Part shown: piece by piece, positions 8,124 through 15,762 of the stretch
How the letters are laid out: the number at the start of each line of letters is the position of its first letter
Numbering within the stretch: the first letter of the stretch is position 1
Source: Bacillota bacterium
GTDB taxonomy: Bacteria; Bacillota; Sulfobacillia; JAJYWN01; JAJZPE01
Length of the DNA stretch: 47,487 nucleotides
Direction of reading: 5' to 3'
Assembly (NCBI GenBank): GCA_036504675.1
Contig: DASXUT010000159.1
Coordinates: 1 to 47,487 of the forward strand
Notes under the pieces: generated by a model
Seen by the model: the letters and a program-made list of their open reading frames with translations, nothing else
Databases searched by the model: none
What the model was told of the DNA's origin: nothing
Translations under genes and position numbers: made by a program

Positions 8124-8231
8124 TCACCACGGGATCTTAGTAATGGCCCCGGCCTTCACCAGGCAGATGACGATCCCGGCGAGGATGACCGCCACCCAGT
8201 CGATGTGGATGTAGACGCCGAAGATCTTCAT
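8124..8231 (-). CDS. 35-residue membrane microprotein coupled to comA
   Basis: A short gene missed by usual length cut-offs. It begins MKIFGVYIHIDW and ends AGAITKIPW, with one hydrophobic segment (about residues 11-25) carrying a single cysteine. Its ATG overlaps the comA stop as ATGA, and GGAGGGGAGAGG lies just upstream, so translation is probably coupled to comA. Codons end almost always in G or C, as in the neighbours. It is followed 43 bases later by yeiH. It could be a small subunit or stabiliser of the YeiH-type transporter; that is inference. I recognise no family. Confidence 0.75.
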   Translation of the reverse strand: MKIFGVYIHIDWVAVILAGIVICLVKAGAITKIPW

Positions 8232-9061
8232 CCTCTCCCCTCCTTCCTGGGAAGACATGTCTTGAAGGTGTCCCCGCGCAGCCCCACCCGCAGGGACTCG
8301 AGGGCAATGACCTCATTGGTCTGGATGTTGCCCAGGTTGACGTCTGGGCCAAAGCGCAGGAGCAAGGCCTCTTGCTGGTTCTTCAGAGGGGCTTCCCAGA
8401 GGATGTCCCGGGGGTCGGGCAGGCCGGCCACGATCAGCTCCAGCTCGTCCTGCTTGACCGAGCCGTCGGCGGCGTAGATACCGATACCCTTGCCTGACTC
8501 GCGGGCCTCGATGATTACCTTGAACGAGCCGTCGGCCAGGTCTTGCCGGGCCATCCGGTGAGTCTCTTCCGGGACCAGCTTGTGGTGGGCATCCTTCTTC
8601 CCCACCTCACTGACGACGCGGAAGCCGGCCGCGACGGCCTTACGGATGCACTCCGACCGCAACGACCCGTCCAGCTCGATGGTCCCGTCGGAGACCTCCA
8701 GCCAATTGAAGCCGGCGTCGGCAGCCCACCTCAGGAAGCGGTCGACGATCCCCTGGAAGATGGCGACCTCCAGGAGGGTGCCGCCGGGACAGGCGTTGAC
8801 GCCGCGGTCGCGGATCAGGGCCAGCTTCTTCTGGAGGACCTTCGGTGGATATAGGGCCGAACTTCCGAAGCTGATCTTCATCAGGTCGATGTACTCGCCC
8901 GCCAGGTCCAGGAGGTCCCCCGTCTCCCCGAGGCCAAGCCCCTTGTCGATGACCATGGTCAGGCCGTTGGCCCTTGGTTTGGGACTCCGTCCCTTGATCG
9001 GGTAGGCGGAAAACTCCGTCCACGCTTTCAACTCCTCGCTCGGGCTTTCCGCTCGAGCCAT
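8228..9061 (-). CDS. comA: Phosphosulfolactate synthase ComA
   Basis: Adds sulfite to phosphoenolpyruvate to give (R)-phosphosulfolactate. This is the first step of coenzyme M synthesis in methanogens and, in bacilli, of the sulfolactate found in spores. The protein (277 residues) shows the TIM-barrel family blocks MVIDKGLGLGETGDLLD, YIDLMKISFGSSALYP, CPGGTLLEVAIFQG, WLEVSDGTIEL and VVSEVGKKD, with the conserved Lys, Asp and Glu residues. AAAGGAG lies 10 bases before the ATG. It is the first gene of an operon with the microprotein and yeiH. With a SASP gene 5 kb away, a spore-sulfolactate role is plausible but not shown. Confidence 0.93.
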   Translation of the reverse strand: MARAESPSEELKAWTEFSAYPIKGRSPKPRANGLTMVIDKGLGLGETGDLLDLAGEYIDLMKISFGSSALYPPKVLQKKLALIRDRGVNACPGGTLLEVAIFQGIVDRFLRWAADAGFNWLEVSDGTIELDGSLRSECIRKAVAAGFRVVSEVGKKDAHHKLVPEETHRMARQDLADGSFKVIIEARESGKGIGIYAADGSVKQDELELIVAGLPDPRDILWEAPLKNQQEALLLRFGPDVNLGNIQTNEVIALESLRVGLRGDTFKTCLPRKEGRG

Positions 9062-9189
9062 GGGTCATCCGCTCCTTTTGCCGGCTTGAATTGCGGGCTT
9101 TCGCCCCCTCCACACTATTCCGAGGGCCGGGCCGGTGTCACTTGGGACGTTCGCCCTAGAAGGGACGACGTCCCGGCCGGGGAGATGAC

Positions 9190-9225
9190 AAAGAACCCGC
9201 CCCCGGCAAGGGGGGCGGGTTCTTT
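9190..9225 (-). terminator. Strong bidirectional terminator between the ArsR-type gene and comA
   Basis: AAAGAACCCGCCCC and GGGGCGGGTTCTTT form a perfect 14-bp stem with an 8-base loop and A/T flanks on both sides. It closes the ArsR-type gene on the - strand. Confidence 0.9.
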
Positions 9226-9245
9226 GGATGGCGTCCGGGGACCGG

Positions 9246-10556
9246 TCAGCCGACTTCTGTCGGCCGGCCCTGGGCCAGGTACTCGACGATCCGGGCGCCC
9301 AGGGTCTGGAGGGCGGCCTCGTTGACCCGGTAGTACCGGAGACGTTCGGTGTCATGAACGGTCACCAGCCCGGCCCGGACCATCAGGTCCAGGTGGTGAA
9401 GGATGGTCGGGTGGGTCAGCCCCAGGGCCTCGGCCAGTTCCTGCGTGTAGCGCTCGCGCTCGGCCAGGAGCCGCATCATCTTCAGCCGGGTCTCGTCGCC
9501 GAGGGCCTTGTAGACGGCAACCAGCGAGGCGGCCTCCCTAGCCCCGGCCCGCGGCCGACCGCGCTTGCGATCGGTCTTCGGGGGACGGCCTGGCCGCCCG
9601 CGACCAACCCTACTGGGCGACGCCGGCGGAATCGACGGAGCGGGCGGAATCGACGGAGCGGAAGCGATCGCGGCGGCCCCTTCCTCCGGCGGGAGTCGGG
9701 ACCCCTGGGGCAACCGCAACTCGGGGCTGGAGGCGTGGCCCTCGTCCGTCGCCGGCGAAACCGGCGGGACTTCTTCCGCCCGGGTCTCAAGAGGATAGAT
9801 GATGATCCGGTCTCCACCATAGTTGACCCCGAGGGTGAAGGGCCGAATGTAGAAGGACGGGGCCAGGACGACTCGCTGTAGCCGGTTGTCCTCGAGGATG
9901 GTCTCCCCGGTCAACTGCTCGATCAACTCAGCCGGCCCGGCGGTGGTCGCCGCCCGCCGCTTCCGCACCACGTCGGCCGAGAAGAGCGCGGCCAGCTTGT
10001 CCTCTTCCCCGCGGTACAGACGCTCGTAGAGATCGGTCAGGAGCTGCAGCACGCGGCGTTTGCTCTCGGCCGGGAAACGCAGGAAGACCTTGGCCTTCTC
10101 GCGTTCCTCGACCCTCAGGAACCACCGTAGGACGTACTGGAGCTTGGGGTCGTCATCCCGAACCCCCTCGTATCGCTCCAGGATGTCGTCGAGGAGCGGG
10201 TGAAAGCTTTCCGGCATCCGGGCGGCCAGGATGACCTTGGTCACCTCGGTCGGGGGCGTGCTCTCGAGATATTGGAGGAAGTCCCCGACCCGACCGTCCC
10301 GACCGGACCGGGGCACCAGGGCCAATAGGTCGATGGCCGTCGGGTTCTGCAAGAAGTAGTATCTGAGCTCGCGCAGGGCTTCCGGCCCGACGACCCGTCT
10401 GGTGGCCATCAGCCAGCCCTCAGGAAAGTCGAAGCTGTAGCCTTCACCGCTCCGCAGCACGGCGTAGACGGAGGCGAAGAAGTCGAAGGTCGGGGATGGA
10501 CTGAACTCCAATTCCGGAAGCGACCTAAATGGCTGGCGCCCAGAGAAAACGCTCAT
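9246..10556 (-). CDS. ArsR-type regulator with long N-terminal domain and AT-hook-like linker
   Basis: A 436-residue DNA-binding regulator. The C-terminal 80 residues are an ArsR winged helix: VYKALGDETRLKMMRLL, TQELAEALGLTHPTILHHLDLMVRAGLV and RLRYYRVN. The N-terminal 280 residues form an all-helical then beta-rich domain (FDFFASVYAVLRSG at the start) of the kind found in large ArsR relatives. Between them is a Pro/Ala-rich linker with two AT-hook-like patches, GRGRPGRPP and RKRGRPRAG (about residues 330-350). GGAGG precedes the ATG. An inverted repeat just upstream (10577-10607) is a likely self-regulatory site. No metal-binding cysteines are obvious, so the ligand is unknown. Confidence 0.85.
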   Translation of the reverse strand: MSVFSGRQPFRSLPELEFSPSPTFDFFASVYAVLRSGEGYSFDFPEGWLMATRRVVGPEALRELRYYFLQNPTAIDLLALVPRSGRDGRVGDFLQYLESTPPTEVTKVILAARMPESFHPLLDDILERYEGVRDDDPKLQYVLRWFLRVEEREKAKVFLRFPAESKRRVLQLLTDLYERLYRGEEDKLAALFSADVVRKRRAATTAGPAELIEQLTGETILEDNRLQRVVLAPSFYIRPFTLGVNYGGDRIIIYPLETRAEEVPPVSPATDEGHASSPELRLPQGSRLPPEEGAAAIASAPSIPPAPSIPPASPSRVGRGRPGRPPKTDRKRGRPRAGAREAASLVAVYKALGDETRLKMMRLLAERERYTQELAEALGLTHPTILHHLDLMVRAGLVTVHDTERLRYYRVNEAALQTLGARIVEYLAQGRPTEVG

Positions 10557-10576
10557 GGAACAGGACCTCCGGTGGT

Positions 10577-10607
10577 TAACTACTGTAGACCTTTGTCTAC
10601 GTAGTTA
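10577..10607 (-). promoter_or_regulatory. Probable operator of the ArsR-type gene
   Basis: TAACTACTGTAGAC and GTCTACGTAGTTA form an inverted repeat (one extra base in the first arm) around CTTT, 20-50 bases before the start codon. It is AT-rich amid GC-rich DNA, as expected for a repressor site. It contains the 8-bp palindrome CTACGTAG. Confidence 0.65.
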
Positions 10608-10678
10608 TGAGCAATACGACGCCCCCAGGGAAAATCCTCCTTTGTGAGCGAAGATTGCCAAGAAGATTGCCCAAAAAG

Positions 10679-10712
10679 CGCGGGGGCCCGGCTCACCCGC
10701 CGGCCCCCCGCG
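10679..10712 (-). terminator. Terminator behind the murA-like remnant
   Basis: CGCGGGGGCCCGG pairs with CCGGCCCCCCGCG (one mismatch); on the - strand it is followed by CTTTTTGG. It overlaps the stop of the remnant encoded just upstream. Confidence 0.8.
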
Positions 10713-10797
10713 TTCCGATGTCCGCCCCCAGCGACCGGAGCTTCTCGTCAATTCGTTCATAGCCGCGGTCGGTTCCAATCAGCAGGTAGCTGAAGCA
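10693..10797 (-). pseudogene. C-terminal remnant resembling MurA
   Basis: About 30 codons ending in DRGYERIDEKLRSLGADIG then a short tail and stop. This strongly recalls the C-terminus of UDP-GlcNAc 1-carboxyvinyltransferase (MurA: ..YHIDRGYE..EKLRxLGADI). The coding signal stops abruptly upstream, and the fragment keeps its terminator. It appears to be the leftover end of a deleted gene. The identification rests on one short motif. Confidence 0.5.
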
Positions 10798-10967
10798 CCG
10801 TCGGCCGTGTACGCGGCGGCGGCAGCCCCGGCGGCGCCGCCTACAACGATGGCGTTCACGACAACGGCCGTTGGGCCGGGCAACCGTCCGCCTCCGGCCG
10901 GCCGCTCGAGCCGGGCGTGGTCGCCGACACCGGGTCGACCATCCAAGGCATCTACATCCTGCAGTGA
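10794..10967 (+). pseudogene. C-terminal remnant of an unidentified + strand gene
   Basis: A frame open from 10794 to TGA at 10965, ending VVADTGSTIQGIYILQ, with nearly all third positions G or C and no start codon with a ribosome site. A terminator follows at once. It looks like the tail of a gene whose front was lost, abutting the murA-like tail. Function unknown. Confidence 0.4.
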
Positions 10968-10973
10968 ACAGGA

Positions 10974-10999
10974 GAGGGCGCCTCGCGTGAGGCGCCCTC
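10974..10999 (+). terminator. Terminator (perfect 11-bp stem)
   Basis: GAGGGCGCCTC - GCGT - GAGGCGCCCTC, followed on the + strand by GTCTTCTGTCTTCTTGG. It also lies downstream of the HD-GYP gene on the - strand and may serve both. Confidence 0.75.
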
Positions 11000-11062
11000 G
11001 TCTTCTGTCTTCTTGGTTTGTCTTCTCGATCCTTTCGTCGTTCGGCGGGCCCGACCGGTGGC

Positions 11063-12127
11063 TCACTGCCCGTGCAGGGCGACGATATGGACGTCGGACG
11101 ACCTGGCCAGGTCGATTTTTCGTCCACCCTCGACCGGCAGGCCGTCGGCACCGGCCACGACGCGCACGACCGGGCTGGCCGGCCGGCGCTTCTGCACCTC
11201 GATTACCCTGGCCTTCTCGCCGGTGTTCAGAACGAGGACGGTGCCGATCGGATAGATCGCGACGTTGGAGATGAAAGCAGGGACGATATTCGGGTCAAAA
11301 TGCGTTCGAATCCCGTCCCGAATGATCAGGATGGCTTGATGCGGCAGTTTTCGCGGCCGATACGGCCGGTCGGTGGTGATGGCGTCGTAGACGTCGGCCA
11401 GGGCGACGACCCGGGCGAACTCGTGGATCTCGGAACCCTTGATCCCCCGGGGATAACCCGTGCCATCGAGTTTCTCATGATGCTGGAAGGCGATGTGGGC
11501 CGAGACGATATTGAAGTCCCCCCGCTCGCGGAGTAGCTCGAAGCCGATGGCTGAGTGCCGCTTCATCTCTTCCCATTCCAAGGGCGACAGCGGGCCGGGC
11601 TTATAAAGGATCGAGTCGGGGATCTTGATCTTCCCGAGGTCGTGGAAGAGGGCGCCCATGCCGATCTTCTTCAGGTCGAACTGGTTGTAGCCGAGGCTGA
11701 TGGCGGTCATCAAGGAGAGGACGGCGACCCCGACGCAGTGTCCAAAGGTGTAGTCGTTAATCGCCCGAATGTCGACCAGGTTCAGCATCAGGCTGGGGTC
11801 GGCCATCAGCTCGTCCATGAGGTCGTCCATGACCTTGCTGATATCCTGGACGCTGGCCTTGGCCCCGGCCCCGATGCGGGTCATGGCGTCGCGGGTCGTC
11901 TTCAAGGCCTCGACCCTCGTCCGTTCGCTGACCACGTCCTCCATGTTGACATCGTCCTGAAATCCATCATCGATGTAGACCGAGTAGACGCCGAGCTCCG
12001 ACAGGCGGTTCAGGTAGACCTCCTTGACTTCCTTGCCGGCCGCCAGGAGCAGGGTCCCGTCTGAAGTGTAGATACTCCTCGCCGCCTTGAGGCCCAGGAT
12101 CGATTCATTTACGGCCATCAATTTCAT
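11063..12127 (-). CDS. HD-GYP domain protein (probable cyclic-di-GMP phosphodiesterase)
   Basis: Predicted cytoplasmic phosphodiesterase acting on cyclic-di-GMP. ATG at 12127 is chosen because GGGGGAG lies 9 bases upstream. The N-terminal ~100 residues are a regulatory segment (MKLMAVNESILGLKAARSIY..). The HD-GYP domain (about 115-290) has the first His in DYTFGHCVG, HDLGKIKIPD, HHEKLDGTGYPRG and ALADVYDAITTDRPY, so all metal ligands look intact. The C-terminal ~60 residues form a small beta domain (IGTVLVLNTGEKARVIEVQ). It is a stand-alone gene. This layout (short N-terminal segment, HD-GYP, beta tail) is common in Clostridia-type Bacillota. Confidence 0.9.
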   Translation of the reverse strand: MKLMAVNESILGLKAARSIYTSDGTLLLAAGKEVKEVYLNRLSELGVYSVYIDDGFQDDVNMEDVVSERTRVEALKTTRDAMTRIGAGAKASVQDISKVMDDLMDELMADPSLMLNLVDIRAINDYTFGHCVGVAVLSLMTAISLGYNQFDLKKIGMGALFHDLGKIKIPDSILYKPGPLSPLEWEEMKRHSAIGFELLRERGDFNIVSAHIAFQHHEKLDGTGYPRGIKGSEIHEFARVVALADVYDAITTDRPYRPRKLPHQAILIIRDGIRTHFDPNIVPAFISNVAIYPIGTVLVLNTGEKARVIEVQKRRPASPVVRVVAGADGLPVEGGRKIDLARSSDVHIVALHGQ

Positions 12128-12172
12128 TCCGCAAGCTCCCCCAAGAGTGACTATGGAAGTCGGCGTGGCCAT

Positions 12173-12624
12173 TGATTACGGTCGGTAGGGTCGGGGCAAG
12201 CTAGCTTCACCCACGACGGCCGAGCCAAGACGAGCGTCCGTCCGGCCAACGGTTCCTCGTCGCGCGACCGGCCGGGGTACCCCGGCCTGAGCTAAGGTCG
12301 ACGGTGGCGCTGAATCCGGGCCCGGCCCCTCTGACCGCGATGAACTCTCACAGGGGCTCCCTCGCCCGCGGGGCTCGGCCGGCCCGAACGGTCGTCCCGG
12401 TCCCGTCAGGTGTCGCCGGCGGCCGAGCGCAGACCTCACACGGCGTCGCGGCTGTCCGATCCGGCCGAAAGGTCGTCCCGGGCGGTGATGATAACCGTGT
12501 GACGTCGAGCAACGACGGTCCTCTGGTCCTCCGGGTCGGATTCGCGGCCGCCAGGTCGCGCTTTCGGCCCCCGGGCCGGAGTCCTGTCAGCGCGGAAGGT
12601 CGTCGTGGGCGGCCACGAAAAACG
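12173..12624. other. Gene-free GC-rich stretch
   Basis: About 450 bases between the HD-GYP gene and the cadA terminator. Open frames here have poor codon structure and no ribosome sites. It contains an 18-bp perfect palindrome, GGCCGGGGTACCCCGGCC (12270-12287), and three copies of a GGTCGTC(C/G) motif near 12390, 12472 and 12600. No tRNA, rRNA or riboswitch core that I know is visible. Confidence 0.5.
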
Positions 12625-12627
12625 TAA

Positions 12628-12667
12628 AAGCCCGGCATCCAGTCAATCGGACGCCGGGCCGTTTTTT
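12628..12667 (-). terminator. Bidirectional terminator after cadA
   Basis: GCCCGGC..GG / ..GCCGGGC arms with TTTTTT on the + strand and TTTTACGTTTTT on the - strand. Its position downstream of cadA suggests that it ends the cadC-cadA transcript. Confidence 0.85.
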
Positions 12668-12737
12668 GTGAGTCCCTTGGGCGCCGGGAGGCCCGAGTCT
12701 GTCCCCCTTTTCCCTCCCTCCTGAGCCCTGAGCCCCG

Positions 12738-15266
12738 CTAAGACCCGGTTTGAATGGCTTCGGCCGGGCTCGGCCCGGCCGCCTGAGCCGCCCGTCGGGA
12801 CCCGCCGAAGCTCAGGAGGCGCAGGCCGTTCAAGGTCACCACGAGGGAGGCCCCGACGTCACTCATCACGGCCAGCCAGAGGGTCAGCCAGCCGGGGAAG
12901 ATCAAGGCCAGGGCGGCGACCTTGACGAGGAGCGAGAAGATGATGTTCTCCCGGACCGTGGCCACAGTCCGGCGGCCGAGGCGGACGGCGTAGGCCACTC
13001 TGGTCAGGTCGTCGGCCATCAGGGCGATGTCCGCCGTCTCCAACGCCGCGTCGCTACCGACCACGCCCATCGCCACGCCGACGCTGGCCGCGGCCAGGGC
13101 CGGGGCGTCGTTGATCCCGTCACCGACCATGGCCACCTGCCCGTAGTCGGCCATGAGCCGACGGACGGCCGCCACCTTGTCCTCCGGCAGCAGGCCCGCC
13201 CGCACCTCATCGAGGCCGAGGCGGCGACCGATGAGCGCGGCGGCCCCCTCGGCATCGCCGGTGAGCATGACCACCGGGCGGACCCCGGCCCGCTTGAGAT
13301 CGGCCACGGCGGCCGCGGCCTCCGGGCGCGGGGTGTCGGTGAAGGTGATCAGGCCGAGCAGGAAGCCCTTGGTCCCGACGACGACCGCCGTCCGGCCCTT
13401 CCCCCGGGCGGCTTCGAGAGCCTCCCGAAAACCCGAGAGGTCGAGGCCCAGTTGGTCGCGGGCGAACTCCGGCCGGCCGACGTAGACGTTGACCCCGTCG
13501 ACCTTGGCCTTGGCCCCTCGACCCGGGAGGGCGACGAAGTTCTCGCCGGCCGGCGGGGCGATCCCCTGTCTCCCGGCCGCTTCCACGATCGCCCTGGCCA
13601 GGGCGTGCTCGGAACGGGCCTCGACGCCGGCCGCGGCCCTGAGGACTTCCTCCTCGCCGCGCCCGGAAGCCGGGACGACCCCGGCCACCTGGGGCCGGCC
13701 GAGGGTCAGGGTGCCCGTCTTGTCCAGAGCGATGCTCCGGATCTTCCCTATCGCCTCGAGATGGACGCCGCCCTTGATCATGATCCCGGACCTGGCCGCG
13801 TTGCCGATGGCCGAAACGATCGACACCGGGGTCGAGACGACCAGGGCGCACGGGCACGAGACGACCAGGAGCGCCAGCGAGCGGTAGAACCAGGGGGTGA
13901 AGGGCTGCCGCAAGACCAGGGACGGCAGGACGGCGACGGCCACGGCTAGGCCGATGACGATGGGCGTGTAGTAGCGGGCGAAAGTGTCGACGAACTGCTG
14001 GGTCGGAGCCCGCTGCCCCTGGGCTTCCTCGACCAGGTGGACGATACGGGCCAGGGTGCTGTCGGCGGCCTTGGCCGTCACCTGGACTTCGAGGTAGCCG
14101 TCTTCGTTGATGGTCCCGGCGTAGACGGCGGCCCCTTTCTCCTTGACCACGGACAGCGATTCGCCGGTGATCATGGCCTGATTGACCGGTGAGGCGCCGG
14201 CGACGACCACCCCGTCGGCGGCCAGGCGGTCGCCGGGTCTGACGATGAGGGTCTCCCCTTCCCCGACCTCCTCTACCGGCACGGTGACCTCACGGCCTTC
14301 GCGCCGGACGACGGCCGCCTGGGGGGCCGATTGCATCAGGTTGCGGATGGAACGGCGGGTCCGGTCCAGGCTGTAGGCCTCCAGGAGGTTTCCGAAGGAG
14401 AACAGGAAGACTACGGTGGCGGCCTCCTCCCAGCGATCGATGGCCGCCGCCCCGAGGGCGGCGATGGTCACCAGGACGTTCATGTCGAGGACCAGGTGGC
14501 GGAGGGAGAAGAGACCGGCCCGGGCCACCGTGTAGCCGCCCGTCGCCAGGGCCACGGCGAAGATGGCGGCCTGCCCCGATCGTCCCAGACCGGTTCGTCC
14601 GGCGATGATTCCGGCCAGGAGGGCCACTCCCGATAGGGCGGTCAGGACAAACTTGGGGTCGGCCGCCGAGAAGGGTGACCAGGCGACCGGGGTCGGGCCC
14701 GGGGCGGCCAGCTCGGCCCCATAGCCGGCGGCGCGGACGGCGGCGATGACCTCCTCGACCGGTCCGCTGTGCTCGATGACGAGCTTGGAGGCGGCGAAAT
14801 TGAGGTCGGCCCGCTTGACCCCCGGCCTTGACCGGAGGCTCTTCTCGAGCTTGGCCGCGCAGTCGGGGCAGTCGAGGCCGGTCAGGCGGAGGACCGAGCC
14901 GCGGGCGGCCCGGGGCCCGGCCGGCTGGGCCACGCCGTAACCGAGCTGGCCCACCGCCCGCCCGATCTCGCCCCGCTTGAGAACGGCCGGATCATACTCG
15001 ATGGACAGGGCGCTGGTGGCAAAGTTGACCGCCGCCAAGGTCACCCCGGGCAGGCGGGTCAAAGTCTTCTCGACCTTGGCCGCGCAATCCGCGCAGTGGA
15101 GGCCCTGGATGACCAAGCGCTCCTGGCGCAGGCCCCGGCCCCGGGTGGGTCGGCCCCCGCCGGGCGGGTCAGCGTGAGGGTTATCGTGGATGCGGTGTTG
15201 GGTGTGGTCGTGGCCGCAGCCGCAGGTCGCCTCGGCCTGTTCTGAACGGTCGTCTTGGTGGTGCAT
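12738..15266 (-). CDS. cadA: Heavy-metal P1B-type ATPase (CadA/ZntA type)
   Basis: ATP-driven efflux pump in the cytoplasmic membrane, probably for Cd/Zn/Pb/Co. The 842-residue protein starts with a His/Cys-rich tail (CGCGHDHTQHRIH). Two HMA metal-binding domains follow: GLHCADCAAKVE (about residue 55) and GLDCPDCAAKLE (about 130). Then come the membrane spans, the TGES actuator motif (MITGESLSV), the transmembrane SCPCALV site, DKTGTLT with the phosphorylated Asp, the HALARAI-type nucleotide motif, and GDGINDAPALA. CPC with a DxG near LAVMSDVGAS in the last span points to the Zn/Cd group rather than copper. It lies 15 bases after cadC under the operator at 15691. Confidence 0.95.
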   Translation of the reverse strand: MHHQDDRSEQAEATCGCGHDHTQHRIHDNPHADPPGGGRPTRGRGLRQERLVIQGLHCADCAAKVEKTLTRLPGVTLAAVNFATSALSIEYDPAVLKRGEIGRAVGQLGYGVAQPAGPRAARGSVLRLTGLDCPDCAAKLEKSLRSRPGVKRADLNFAASKLVIEHSGPVEEVIAAVRAAGYGAELAAPGPTPVAWSPFSAADPKFVLTALSGVALLAGIIAGRTGLGRSGQAAIFAVALATGGYTVARAGLFSLRHLVLDMNVLVTIAALGAAAIDRWEEAATVVFLFSFGNLLEAYSLDRTRRSIRNLMQSAPQAAVVRREGREVTVPVEEVGEGETLIVRPGDRLAADGVVVAGASPVNQAMITGESLSVVKEKGAAVYAGTINEDGYLEVQVTAKAADSTLARIVHLVEEAQGQRAPTQQFVDTFARYYTPIVIGLAVAVAVLPSLVLRQPFTPWFYRSLALLVVSCPCALVVSTPVSIVSAIGNAARSGIMIKGGVHLEAIGKIRSIALDKTGTLTLGRPQVAGVVPASGRGEEEVLRAAAGVEARSEHALARAIVEAAGRQGIAPPAGENFVALPGRGAKAKVDGVNVYVGRPEFARDQLGLDLSGFREALEAARGKGRTAVVVGTKGFLLGLITFTDTPRPEAAAAVADLKRAGVRPVVMLTGDAEGAAALIGRRLGLDEVRAGLLPEDKVAAVRRLMADYGQVAMVGDGINDAPALAAASVGVAMGVVGSDAALETADIALMADDLTRVAYAVRLGRRTVATVRENIIFSLLVKVAALALIFPGWLTLWLAVMSDVGASLVVTLNGLRLLSFGGSRRAAQAAGPSPAEAIQTGS

Positions 15267-15281
15267 GGTGTCCTCCGATGT

Positions 15282-15650
15282 TTATCGCCTCGTGTGCTCG
15301 AGGTGGTCGAGGCTTTGATGGAGCAGGCCGACCACGTGAAGGTCATCGAGGGTGTAGAAAATCCGCTTCCCTTGGCGGTGGTGCCTCACCAGGTGCATCT
15401 GGCGGAGCAGTCTCAGGTGGTGGGAGACGGCCGAAACCGATGAGCCGAGCAGGGCGGCCAGGTCGTGGACGCAGAGTTCCTCCCGGGAGAGGGCGTAGAC
15501 GATCCTCACCCGAGTATCGTCGGCCAGGGCCTTGAAGATATCGGCCAGCCCTTCTACGGACTGGAGTTCGGGCCGGAGCATCTCGACCTTCTTCCCGTCG
15601 AAGCACTCGTCGAAGCACTCTTCAAGGCGGTCATCATCATCGCTGGCCAT
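15282..15650 (-). CDS. ArsR/SmtB-family metal-responsive repressor (CadC type)
   Basis: Winged-helix repressor of the efflux ATPase behind it. The N-terminus has two cysteines in acidic context (EECFDECFDGKK), resembling the CadC N-terminal ligands. The recognition region reads EELCVHDLAALLGSSVSAVSHHLRLLR, with the alpha3 ELCVxDL pattern of the family, and the wing is RQGKRIFYTL. The C-terminus has D/H residues (DDLHVVGLLHQSLDHLEH) typical of the alpha5 zinc site. The start may be ATG 15650 or the GTG one codon earlier; GGGGAGG fits either. A near-perfect operator lies 40 bases upstream. Confidence 0.92.
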   Translation of the reverse strand: MASDDDDRLEECFDECFDGKKVEMLRPELQSVEGLADIFKALADDTRVRIVYALSREELCVHDLAALLGSSVSAVSHHLRLLRQMHLVRHHRQGKRIFYTLDDLHVVGLLHQSLDHLEHTRR

Positions 15651-15690
15651 CACTCGGCCTCCCCCCAGGACCCGACGGGCCCACTCTCTC

Positions 15691-15728
15691 CGAACAAACG
15701 CTTGAACATTTGTTCAAGCGTTTGTTCG
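15691..15728 (-). promoter_or_regulatory. CadC/SmtB operator, 18-bp perfect inverted repeat
   Basis: CGAACAAACGCTTGAACA and its exact reverse complement, separated by TT. The inner TGAACA..TGTTCA half sites match the known ArsR/SmtB/CadC operator type. It overlaps the transcription start region of the promoter at 15734-15762, so binding would block RNA polymerase. Confidence 0.93.
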
Positions 15729-15733
15729 ACCTC

Positions 15734-15762
15734 ATTATATCATTGGCGAGTCCTCCTGAGAA
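15734..15762 (-). promoter_or_regulatory. Sigma-A promoter of cadC-cadA
   Basis: On the - strand the elements are TTCTCA, 17 bases, then TATAAT (perfect -10). The start point would fall in the operator just downstream. Confidence 0.75.

Noticed and set aside
11300..11320. GTTCGAATCC, resembling a tRNA T-loop
   Set aside because: It lies inside the HD-GYP coding sequence and no acceptor or anticodon arms fit around it.
12304..12627. 107-codon + strand frame ending before a good terminator
   Set aside because: No ribosome site, poor codon structure, Arg/Pro/Gly-rich translation; the terminator fits cadA on the other strand.
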